Shown here: positions 50,078-57,454 of the stretch, one piece after another
Layout: each line of letters begins with the position of its first letter
Numbering within the stretch: position 1 is the stretch's first letter
Assembly (NCBI GenBank): GCA_040901765.1
Contig: JBBDYG010000063.1
Location: 62,001 to 126,000, forward strand
Length of the DNA stretch: 64,000 nucleotides
DNA from: JBBDYG01 sp040901765
Lineage (GTDB): Bacteria > Planctomycetota > Planctomycetia > Pirellulales > Lacipirellulaceae
Reading direction: 5' to 3'
Translations under genes and position numbers: made by a program
The notes under the pieces: model-generated
The model's input: the letters and a program-made list of their open reading frames with translations, nothing else
The model's database searches: none
Told to the model about the DNA's origin: nothing

Positions 50078-50695
50078 TCATGCGACAGGTTTACGGTCCA
50101 GGTCCGAGTATGGGTAGTGTCCCGCCTTCTTCAGCTTTTGGATCAGCTTCGCCCCACCATTCTCGCGTGCGAAGTCCATCTCTGAACGGAATATCTCGAT
50201 GATCGCAAGCAGCCCAAACTCGGCGGTTTCATCGGACGTATGGCGGTAAGCGTCGAAGATGAGGCATTTTCCGCCAACCCGTTCCATGTCTTTGGGGAAT
50301 TCGCACGTTTCATTTGGATTGAGGGTGGCCTGCGCGCTGTACGGTGCAATGCATTCCAAAATTGCGCTGATATTGGAATGTGCCCATCCGAAAGGCGTCG
50401 ATTCATCGTCTGAATCATCGAGGGACAACGGACGCTTCGTAAACATCACCAACTCGTACAACTCAAAGACAGAATTGGTCGATCCCTCGCCAGGAATTTC
50501 GCAAAGCTCCTTCGTCGCCACTGCCGTTCCCGGAATGCCATTGGGGAAATAATAGAGATCAAGCCCACCACCAATCGCATAAGGAATGATGGCGTGCATC
50601 ACAGTGTCGTGCTCTTTCCCAAGACGTTCCTCCATCATTGCCGTCTTGCGGTCGAACCATTCTTGGGCGAGTCGTTGTTCTCGGTCTTCATTCAT
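50078..50695 (-). CDS. Suppressor-of-fused (SUFU)-domain-like protein
   Basis: A 205-residue protein whose central part (AIIPYAIGGGLDLYYFPNGIPGTAVATKELCEIPG, FELYELVMFTKRPLSLDDS) and C-terminus (LLAIIEIFRSEMDFARENGGAKLIQKLKKAGHYPYSDL) resemble bacterial SUFU-domain proteins, a family often found as immunity proteins of polymorphic toxin systems. No toxin is recognisable next to it, so the role is open. I chose ATG 50695 (MNEDREQRLAQEW) over a longer frame from 50737. The unknown gene upstream (50721-51194) ends 25 bases before it on the same strand. Confidence 0.6.
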   Translation of the reverse strand: MNEDREQRLAQEWFDRKTAMMEERLGKEHDTVMHAIIPYAIGGGLDLYYFPNGIPGTAVATKELCEIPGEGSTNSVFELYELVMFTKRPLSLDDSDDESTPFGWAHSNISAILECIAPYSAQATLNPNETCEFPKDMERVGGKCLIFDAYRHTSDETAEFGLLAIIEIFRSEMDFARENGGAKLIQKLKKAGHYPYSDLDRKPVA

Positions 50696-50720
50696 CGTGC
50701 GGCTCTTTCGGCCCTGAGAG

Positions 50721-51194
50721 CTAATCCACGGGCTCATATGGTACGAGCCTCTTTAGCCTTTCAGGCATCTTTTGCACAGGGGGAGCCTTTAACTCGCCGT
50801 AGCTCGATATAAATGGCAGGTTGGGATCCCAATAGTGAATGAAGAACGCGACGCGGAAATCTTTAACATCAGGCGGATGCGGCCACTGAGCGTCAAGTCG
50901 ATATTCGCCATCAACCGACAGATAAGTTTCGCACCACGCGACTTGCCAATTATCATACGATAAACCCGGCCGCGGCTGTGCGAAATCCGCCGCTTTGAAC
51001 TTCCCATCACGGTTCCTAACCAAAGTCTCGACCAGCACAGTAGAGCCCAACTGTAGCCGGCATTCGGTTTCGGCAGCTTGTCTGTCACTTCCCGTAAGGT
51101 GTGAGCCGTACAAAATATTGGTCTGCACTTTCAGAACCTCGTCACAAACCTTGATCGGATACACCCCGAGGACTTCAATCGTCGGCACGGACAT
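50721..51194 (-). CDS. Hypothetical protein
   Basis: A 157-residue protein starting MSVPTIEVLGVYPIKVCDEVLKVQTNILYG, with beta-rich, aromatic sequence (WQVAWCETYLSVDGEYRLDAQWPHPPDVKDFRVAFFIHYWDP). It has no signal peptide or membrane segment. It lies just upstream of the SUFU-like gene and six bases downstream of the ispG stop, on the same strand. The composition is like a real protein. I see no motif with a known function; with the SUFU-like neighbour it may form a small accessory pair. Confidence 0.65.
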   Translation of the reverse strand: MSVPTIEVLGVYPIKVCDEVLKVQTNILYGSHLTGSDRQAAETECRLQLGSTVLVETLVRNRDGKFKAADFAQPRPGLSYDNWQVAWCETYLSVDGEYRLDAQWPHPPDVKDFRVAFFIHYWDPNLPFISSYGELKAPPVQKMPERLKRLVPYEPVD

Positions 51195-51199
51195 AGGCT

Positions 51200-52342
51200 T
51201 TACTCCGCGCGCTGCTCAATCAACTTGTCCAACTCCACCCTCAGCCTCCCCAAAATCTCATCATAAGCAAACTGCCCCAGCTCTTCGCTGCGGCGTTTTA
51301 GGTTGACGTAGTTGGGGCCGCACCAGAGGCCGAGGTCGGCGTCGTCGGTTTCGCCGGGGCCGTTGACGCGGCAGCCCATGACGGCGATCGTGAGCTTGTG
51401 TTCACGAGCGTAGGCGGTCATCTCTTTCACTTGTTGGGCCAGTTCGACGAACGCCTCGTTCTCGACGCGGCTGCAACTGGGGCAACTGATGATGTTGAGC
51501 GTGCTGAGGCCGTAGTCGACGACCGAGCGGACGCGGCCGGCGGCGATGTCTTCGAGAATCTGCCGGCCGGCGGCGATCTCTTCCGGTTTGCGATCGTTGG
51601 GAACCGTGAGCGAGACGCGGATTGTGTCGCCGATGCCGCGGCTCAGAAGCTGCTCGAATGCGATGCGGGTCTTGATGATCCCCTCGGGGGGCAGGCCCGC
51701 TTCGGTGACGCCGAGGTGGAGCGGCACGTCGGGCCGGGACTCGGCGAAGCGGCGGTTCACCTCGATCACCTTCGCTGGGTCGCTGTCTTTGAGCGACACG
51801 CAGTAGCGGGTGAAGTCCAGCTCGTCGAGCAACCGGCAATGGTCCAGCGCGCTCGCGAGCATCGGCGAGATCGAGTCGTCCGCGCCGAACTGTTCCTTCT
51901 GGGCCGGATCGACGCTGCCGCAGTTAACGCCGATGCGGATGGCGCAGTCGTTGTCGCGAGCGATATCGACCAGATACTGCACCTTCTCCTGCCAGGGTTT
52001 GTGCTTCTCGTGATGATAGAGATGCCCGGGATTGTAGCGAAGCTTGTCGACGTGCGGCGCAACACGCTCGGCAAGGCGGTAGTTCTCTTGCAGGTCGATC
52101 GCAAGATTGGCCACGGTTTGCCGGCGGATTTCGACGAGCGCGTCGGCGTCCTTCGTGCTGTCGACGGCGATGCGAACTACATCGGCTCCGACGGCGTGAA
52201 GCGCGTTGGCCTGCGCGACGGTGGCGTCGATGTTCTGCGTACTGGTCGCCGTCATGCTCTGCACCGCGACCCTGTGGCCAGCGCCAATCGTGGCGGTGCC
52301 GATGCGGACAGCGCGGGTGGGATTGCGTTGGTTTATTGTCAT
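51200..52342 (-). CDS. ispG: 4-hydroxy-3-methylbut-2-en-1-yl diphosphate synthase IspG
   Basis: An iron-sulfur enzyme of the non-mevalonate isoprenoid pathway that makes HMBPP from the cyclic diphosphate. The N-terminal TIM-barrel domain contains IGAGHRVAVQSMTATSTQNIDATVAQ and KLRYNPGHLYHH. The C-terminal 4Fe-4S domain has the three Cys ligands in SCPSCSRVENE and VMGCRVNGPGE. At 380 residues it is the usual bacterial short type. No Shine-Dalgarno is apparent before the minus-strand ATG. An inverted repeat lies directly upstream (52351-52425). Confidence 0.97.
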   Translation of the reverse strand: MTINQRNPTRAVRIGTATIGAGHRVAVQSMTATSTQNIDATVAQANALHAVGADVVRIAVDSTKDADALVEIRRQTVANLAIDLQENYRLAERVAPHVDKLRYNPGHLYHHEKHKPWQEKVQYLVDIARDNDCAIRIGVNCGSVDPAQKEQFGADDSISPMLASALDHCRLLDELDFTRYCVSLKDSDPAKVIEVNRRFAESRPDVPLHLGVTEAGLPPEGIIKTRIAFEQLLSRGIGDTIRVSLTVPNDRKPEEIAAGRQILEDIAAGRVRSVVDYGLSTLNIISCPSCSRVENEAFVELAQQVKEMTAYAREHKLTIAVMGCRVNGPGETDDADLGLWCGPNYVNLKRRSEELGQFAYDEILGRLRVELDKLIEQRAE

Positions 52343-52350
52343 TAAGAAGG

Positions 52351-52425
52351 AACCGCTAATGGACGCTAATAGGCGCTAATGAAGAAGACTAATTATTAGC
52401 GTTCCATTAGCGTCTATTAGCGGTT
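52351..52425. repeat. Inverted repeat of gctaat-type tandem units
   Basis: The left arm (52351-52380) reads aaccgctaatggacgctaat and so on; the right arm (52395-52425) is its imperfect complement (attagcgttccattagcgtc and on). Each arm is itself three repeats of a 10-base unit ending in gctaat. It sits between yggS and ispG. Confidence 0.85.
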
Positions 52426-52448
52426 CTCCTCATTCTAACCGCAATGGG

Positions 52449-53159
52449 TCACTCGGTCTTCACACCTTCCCAGAGAGCGGTGCCGATGCGGACTATGGTG
52501 GCACCTTCTTGGATGGCTACTTCGAAATCGCTGGTCATTCCCATGGACAGTTCTGTAAGATGGACACCGGCGGGAGCGCTGCGGGCCAACTGGTCGCGAA
52601 GGTCGCGCAGCGCCGCAAAGGATTTAGCGGCGGCAGCAACCCCTCCTTCGAGCGGGGCCATCGTCATGAGGCCCTGGACGATAACGTTAGGATACTTCGA
52701 CAGAACGTCAACAAGCTGCCGGGCGGCATCGGCCGTTAGCCCATGCTTCGCGGTTTCGCCGGAGGTGTTGATTTCCAGGAGTGCGCGGACCGGCTCGGAG
52801 CGTAAGGCTGCGGCTTCATCGACGGCGGCGAGGAGGCGCTCGCTGTCGATCGAGTGGATCATTTTCACGAGCGGCACGGTGCGGGCGACTTTGTTCCGCT
52901 GCAGGTGGCCGATCAGGTGCCAGTGGACCGGCGCGAGGCGTTGGTCGTCGGCCTTGTGCCAGAGTTCCTGCGGCCGGCTTTCACCCAGGTCGAGACAGCC
53001 GAGCGCCGCGAGCGCGAGGGCTTCGTCGGCACCGACATACTTCGTGACGGCCACCAGCGTAATGTCGCGCGGCGACCGCCCGGCTTGCTCCGCCGCCCGC
53101 GCAATCCGCTCCCGCACCAGCCGCAGGTTATGGGCGATTTTGGTGTGGTTATCGTTCAT
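52449..53159 (-). CDS. yggS: YggS-family pyridoxal phosphate homeostasis protein
   Basis: A 236-residue PLP-binding protein of the YggS/PROSC family, which buffers free pyridoxal phosphate and has no known enzyme activity. The PLP lysine is in VAVTKYVGADEALALAALGCLDLGESRPQEL. The family segment WHLIGHLQRNKVARTVPLVKMIHSIDSERLL and the C-terminal LSMGMTSDFEVAIQEGATIVRIGTALWEG are present. ATG 53159 (MNDNHTKIAHNLRLVRERI) is preferred over the frame start at 53189. The stop codon is 107 bases upstream of the ispG start. Confidence 0.93.
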   Translation of the reverse strand: MNDNHTKIAHNLRLVRERIARAAEQAGRSPRDITLVAVTKYVGADEALALAALGCLDLGESRPQELWHKADDQRLAPVHWHLIGHLQRNKVARTVPLVKMIHSIDSERLLAAVDEAAALRSEPVRALLEINTSGETAKHGLTADAARQLVDVLSKYPNVIVQGLMTMAPLEGGVAAAAKSFAALRDLRDQLARSAPAGVHLTELSMGMTSDFEVAIQEGATIVRIGTALWEGVKTE

Positions 53160-53203
53160 GGCAGTCCATTTTAGCCACGGATGAAACACGGAAGAAGAAT
53201 TGC

Positions 53204-53392
53204 AACCGCTGATTGACGCTAATGGGCGCTAATAAAAACGAATATTAACCACGACGGCACGACGAGCACGACGAAGGTAGAGTGCTCCAATGCAACCAAA
53301 TGCTTCGCACCGCAAGCTGTTCTTTGTGTCCTTTGTGCCTTAGTGGTTCACTTCTTTCCTCATTAGCGCCAATTAGCGATCCTTAGCGGTTT
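53204..53392. repeat. Nested inverted repeats
   Basis: Outer arms aaccgctgattgacgctaat and on (53204-53233) and attagcgccaattagcgatc and on (53362-53392) are related to the 52351-52425 element. Inside lie a second pair: aaccacgacggcacgacgag and on (53247-53276) and gttctttgtgtcctttgtgc and on (53319-53348). The last are also built from repeated 8-10 base units. Together they could fold into one long double-stem structure. Confidence 0.85.
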
Positions 53393-53407
53393 CAATTGAA
53401 TTCCGTT

Positions 53408-55288
53408 TCACGCTTCGATCTCAAAATATTCTTTGACGGCGCCGTCTTTTTGGAAGCGGCCGATGAGACATTCTTGGGAGATGTTTTGGCCCAGCGCGGT
53501 GCGGTTGGCGCACGGGCCGAGCGAGCGGTAGACGAACCATTGATCTTTGCCGGACTGGATGCGGTAGGCGACCGCCACGTCGGGACCGATCAGCTTGAGC
53601 GATTCGCCAACTGTTAACTGCCGCCAGGTGCGGTCTGCCTTGATTCGTTTCGGGGAAAGGTCGAACCAGAGCGGCGCGCAAAGGTTAACGCCGCGGCGTT
53701 TCTGGTCGAGCGTGAGCTTCATCGCGCGGACGTGCATCTCGCCAACGCGCGGATCGGTGCGCCACTCGGGAAGCGCCAGGGGCATTACGGCGGCGAGCGG
53801 CTTCTTGCCGACGACCAGGGCATCGCGGGTATCAAGCTCGTCTCGAATGGCAATACCGGCGGCGAGCGGAAGTTGCGAAATTAGCTGCAGCGGAACCGGC
53901 TCGCCGCGGCGCGACAGCAGAATGTCGGCAAGGTAGAGCGCTTGATCATGTCGCGGCAGGACGATTTGGCGTTCGAGCCGCGCGCCGCCTGCGAGGTCGA
54001 TGGCCAGTTCCAAATAGTGGCAATCCTTGTCTGTGTACCAGCACAGTTCTTCCCAGTTGCCTGCGGGTGCCAGCGGCTGGTCATCCACTAAAGCGGTGGT
54101 TTCCCAGACGCCCGAGAAGAGGAGTTGGCCGGACGCTTCGACTTCGATGCGAAGCTGAGCGCCTTGGTAGCTGACGGTGACGCGCGGCGAAGTGCGGTCC
54201 CAACCCGCGGCGAGCACGGTGATGCCGCTCCACTCGGAATTCACCGCCGGCTCGGGCGGCTTCGCGCTGAAGCGCTTCGCCGATGAAGCATCGCCGATCT
54301 TGCGTTGAGACGCGGCAGCGCGATCCGAAACGTCGCCGGCCAGGCGTAACATTGTTGTGAGCATCGCCGGGGACCATGCTTCGCGTGGGGCATCGCTCAG
54401 TGCGAGCGATCCGTCGCTGCGCGTAAGACGCAGCGCTTGGCGCACGAACCACTCGAACTGAAGCTCCGCCTGTTTGTTCCAGCAGCCCCCTTTCAGCTTC
54501 TCGCCGATTGCGCGCGAGCGCGTCCAGCAAGCGGCGAGCAGCGGCAGCGCGGGCCACGTCCAACCGGCGGGTAGGCCTTCGCCATCGGTGAGCGCCTCCA
54601 GCCCGTGACCGAGCACTTTGAGAGCCGGCTTGCGCAGCGCCGCGAGCGGTCGCACTTCAGGGAACAGATACGCCAGCGCCAGTGGCAATTCACCTGTCAG
54701 CAAGTGCGATCGCAAAACATTCTCTGGTTGTTCAGATGGTTGCTGGTCGCGGGCTTCCGCGGCGATGCTCGCAAGCTGCTCGACGAGCCGCCACCAAATT
54801 CCCGCTTCGAGCAGCTCTGTGAGTTTTGGCAGTAAGTGTGCCCAACAGAGGCATTCCAGCGCGAAGCCGACATCGACTTCGTGCGAGTTGGCGAAGTCGA
54901 GCCAGCCTGTGACGCGCTCGTGTACTAGTGCGGCGGGTTTCTTGACGGCGAGGCAATCCTGGAGCGACTGGCGCCATTCCGCGAAGCCGCCGGTAGGGTC
55001 ATTCGGTGCAAGCCCCCAGACCAGCGGCTGGAGGTCGTGGCACAAGGTCGCCACCGGCGCGGGTGTCTTGCGACGCGCCAGGAATTCGGTCCAGGCGAGC
55101 CAACCGTCGCCCAGCGGGTCGCGCTTCCACGCGCGGTGTAGCTTGGCTGGCGCGGATCGACGCCAGATTTCGTCAGCGGTCCGCTCCACCAACGGTACGT
55201 TGGCCGCCGCTGGACGTGCAGCGGAACGCTTCACTTTAGAGTTCTGTTCTATCGCCAAGTCGCCGTTACGGATAATAATAGTGGACAT
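53408..55288 (-). CDS. Large uncharacterised protein, alpha-toroid plus beta-sandwich layout
   Basis: A 626-residue protein without signal peptide or membrane segment. The N-terminal 320 residues are alpha-helical and Trp-rich (IWRRSAPAKLHRAWKRD, WLAWTEFLARRK, LECLCWAHLLPKLTELLEAGIWWRLVEQL). The C-terminal 280 residues are beta-rich (VTVSYQGAQLRIEVEASGQLLFSGVWETT, YLELAIDLAGGARLERQIVL, WFVYRSLGPCANRTALG). The layout recalls heparinase II/III-type enzymes, but catalytic residues are not recognised, so this is only a structural impression. Its length and even composition argue that it is real. A divergent lipoprotein gene follows across 85 bases. Confidence 0.75.
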   Translation of the reverse strand: MSTIIIRNGDLAIEQNSKVKRSAARPAAANVPLVERTADEIWRRSAPAKLHRAWKRDPLGDGWLAWTEFLARRKTPAPVATLCHDLQPLVWGLAPNDPTGGFAEWRQSLQDCLAVKKPAALVHERVTGWLDFANSHEVDVGFALECLCWAHLLPKLTELLEAGIWWRLVEQLASIAAEARDQQPSEQPENVLRSHLLTGELPLALAYLFPEVRPLAALRKPALKVLGHGLEALTDGEGLPAGWTWPALPLLAACWTRSRAIGEKLKGGCWNKQAELQFEWFVRQALRLTRSDGSLALSDAPREAWSPAMLTTMLRLAGDVSDRAAASQRKIGDASSAKRFSAKPPEPAVNSEWSGITVLAAGWDRTSPRVTVSYQGAQLRIEVEASGQLLFSGVWETTALVDDQPLAPAGNWEELCWYTDKDCHYLELAIDLAGGARLERQIVLPRHDQALYLADILLSRRGEPVPLQLISQLPLAAGIAIRDELDTRDALVVGKKPLAAVMPLALPEWRTDPRVGEMHVRAMKLTLDQKRRGVNLCAPLWFDLSPKRIKADRTWRQLTVGESLKLIGPDVAVAYRIQSGKDQWFVYRSLGPCANRTALGQNISQECLIGRFQKDGAVKEYFEIEA

Positions 55289-55373
55289 CGTTGATGCTGT
55301 TGCTCATCCGGTCCGGCATTTGGTGCCGGCCTGCGAGCCGTGTCTCCATCACTCAGCTTGATTCGGGGGTACC

Positions 55374-56381
55374 ATGAAGGGAATGGCATCTTACCGTCGG
55401 CCGCAAGGTTGTCCTAGACGCCCGAGTTTCCGGGGAGTTGCATCGCTTAGGGCGGCTTGTTTTCTGGCCGTTATCGCCAGCGTCAACGGTTGCGGGGATT
55501 CCACGCCCGAGGTTGCAGAGAGACCTGCCGTCGCGAAGCCGTTGCCTCCCGAGCCGGCGAAGGTGGAAGAGTCTTCCGAAGTTGTGCAATCGCCGGCGGC
55601 GATTCCCGCGAAGACGCAAGCGGAGGAATTGGGCGTAAGCGATGCGACGCCGGAGGACGAAGCGATTGATCCACCCGAGCCGAGCGCGGAACCCGAGCAG
55701 CCCGTCGAAGCGGAGGAGCCGAAATTAATCGAGCCGGTGCCGCTGCCGGCGCCGGAGAATGCGACGCGGCTGATCCCCACGGAAGAGGTGTGGATCAACC
55801 GCGAAGAGAAAAAGGTTTACGTCGGCGGGCAGGTCGCGCTACGGCGCGGGATGCTGGAAATGTTCGCTTGCCCCAAGGGCACGAAGGAACATGAATCGGT
55901 CGTCGCGGTGAACTCCCTGGCGGCCACCGTTCATGCCGCGCTGCTGGCCGTCGGCGCGGTGCCGGGCACGCCGGTGTCGTATGACCCCGAGTACAAACCG
56001 CCGACCGGCACGGAGATCGACATCACGATTGAATGGAAAGACCCCGAGGACAAATGGCATTCCGCCAACGCCCGCGAGTGGGTGCGCAACGTTCGCACGG
56101 GAAAGGAACTGGATGTGCCGTGGGTCTTCGCGGGCAGCGGGTTTTACGTGGAAGAAGAGACCGGCAAGCAGCACTACCTCGCTGAGTCGGGCGACTTGAT
56201 CTGCGTCTCGAATTTCGGCTCGGCGACGCTCGATCTGCCGGTGGAAAGCTCGCAAGCGGCGGCGGGGCTGCTGTTTGAGGCGTTCACCGAACGGGTGCCG
56301 GCGCTGGGGACGCCCGTGCGGCTGGTGCTGTCCCCCCAATTGCAAGAAGACAATGGCACGGGCGCTACGAGTTCGCCATAA
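55374..56381 (+). CDS. YdjY-domain lipoprotein
   Basis: A 335-residue protein. The signal peptide ends in a lipobox, ASVNGCGD (Cys about residue 40), so the mature protein should be lipid-anchored. Residues 42-130 are a Pro/Glu/Ala-rich linker. The C-terminal 200 residues form a YdjY-like domain (EMFACPKGTKEHESVVAVNSLAATVHAALLAVGAVPGTPVSY, PWVFAGSGFYVEEETGKQHYLAESGDLICVSNF, RVPALGTPVRLVL), which is common in planctomycetes and of unknown function. Its 3' end overlaps the 3' end of the convergent LuxR-type gene by 17 bases. ATG 55383 is an alternative start. Confidence 0.85.
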   Translation: MKGMASYRRPQGCPRRPSFRGVASLRAACFLAVIASVNGCGDSTPEVAERPAVAKPLPPEPAKVEESSEVVQSPAAIPAKTQAEELGVSDATPEDEAIDPPEPSAEPEQPVEAEEPKLIEPVPLPAPENATRLIPTEEVWINREEKKVYVGGQVALRRGMLEMFACPKGTKEHESVVAVNSLAATVHAALLAVGAVPGTPVSYDPEYKPPTGTEIDITIEWKDPEDKWHSANAREWVRNVRTGKELDVPWVFAGSGFYVEEETGKQHYLAESGDLICVSNFGSATLDLPVESSQAAAGLLFEAFTERVPALGTPVRLVLSPQLQEDNGTGATSSP

Positions 56382-57177
56382 CATCGAGCGGAAAGCCGAC
56401 GAATCGTGCCATCAGCTCAGCACGGCTGTTGACGGCGAGGTGGCGATAGACGGCCTTGACGTATTGGTGCGTCGTGTCGCGCGTGAGACCGAGCCGCAAC
56501 GCGACTTGCTGCTCTGAGTCGCCTTCCAACAGACCTGCAAGCACTTCGCGCAGGCGCGGCGAAAGACGGGAGACTGGATCGCAACCAGGCGGCGCCAAGT
56601 CGGTTGCAAGGTGCTGCGCAAGTTCAGTATGAAACAGATGCAACAGTCGGCGGTCGCGCGCGGTGAATCGTCGTTCGCCGGGCGGCCGAAACAGCGCGAT
56701 CGCGTGCGCCTGCCCGTCGGCTACTAATACAACCGACATCAGCCCGTCGTCTACGCCGGAGGGGCGAAGGTACTCGCAAAACGCGGCGCTTGCATACCAT
56801 GCTCGATCGTCGGCAAGCTGCCGCCGGCTGCGGGTAAGCGATTTCACGCCAGCAGGAAGAGTTGCCAGTTGAGAACCAAAACGCGTGATCGCCGGATCAC
56901 TTAAATGCATCCAGTCGCGCATGTACTGCCGGAAGATTCCTCGCTCGCGCGGGCCGTCCCAGCCGACATCGAGCACCGGCAACGGCTGAGCACTTGCAAA
57001 GTTATCGTGCATGCCGGTCGGCCCGCCCATGGCGACCTGGCCGCCGGTGAGCCGTAACAGCTCGGTGAGCATGTGCCGTCGCCAGAGGTTGGAATCGATC
57101 CCCAGCTCGCGGCACTCTCCGATTAGTCGAAATACCGCCCGCACTTCGGACAGCCGCAGTCGCTCTGATTGGGCCAT
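56365..57177 (-). CDS. LuxR-type transcriptional regulator
   Basis: A 270-residue regulator. The C-terminal 65 residues form a LuxR helix-turn-helix (LSPRLREVLAGLLEGDSEQQVALRLGLTRDTTHQYVKAVYRHLAVNSRAELMARF). The N-terminal 200 residues are GAF/PAS-like, with YASAAFCEYLRPSGVDDGLMSVVLVADGQAHAIALFRPPGERRFTARDRRLL. This is the layout of GAF-LuxR regulators; no receiver Asp is present, so it probably senses a ligand. It is divergent from the PEP-CTERM gene across 277 bases and could regulate it; that is inference from position. Confidence 0.88.
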   Translation of the reverse strand: MAQSERLRLSEVRAVFRLIGECRELGIDSNLWRRHMLTELLRLTGGQVAMGGPTGMHDNFASAQPLPVLDVGWDGPRERGIFRQYMRDWMHLSDPAITRFGSQLATLPAGVKSLTRSRRQLADDRAWYASAAFCEYLRPSGVDDGLMSVVLVADGQAHAIALFRPPGERRFTARDRRLLHLFHTELAQHLATDLAPPGCDPVSRLSPRLREVLAGLLEGDSEQQVALRLGLTRDTTHQYVKAVYRHLAVNSRAELMARFVGFPLDVMANS

Positions 57178-57454
57178 GACGTACCTCGTATGATGCTGCC
57201 GTCGATCCCACCACTCCTATTTAGGAGGGTTGTTCCGCTCCTGCAGAGTGTTCACTTTGCACTAATTATGGCCCAACGGCCGAACGGTTGGAATCACCAA
57301 AATCTCCACGTTCTTGGCAGCCGCTACTAAATGCGCGGGGCCTTCGCCTCCCCAGGCGAACGGCGTGATATCTTGATCGCAGTGAAAGGAACGACGGATA
57401 ATGCGTGTCAACGGCTTTTCTGGTCGCTTCTCCGATTAAGGGAGTAACCTCAAC
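57178..57454. promoter_or_regulatory. Divergent control region before the PEP-CTERM gene
   Basis: A short stem (cactcctatttaggagggtt region, 57212-57232) lies near the LuxR-type gene start. No clear promoter boxes could be called. The ribosome binding site AAGGGAG (57438-57444) precedes ATG 57455 by ten bases. Confidence 0.4.

Noticed and set aside
51398..52345. 315-codon plus-strand frame opposite ispG
   Set aside because: Shadow frame of ispG, whose motifs and length are canonical.
54618..55361. 247-codon plus-strand frame opposite the 626-residue gene
   Set aside because: Ser/Arg/Cys-rich shadow without structure; the minus-strand frame is longer and more regular.
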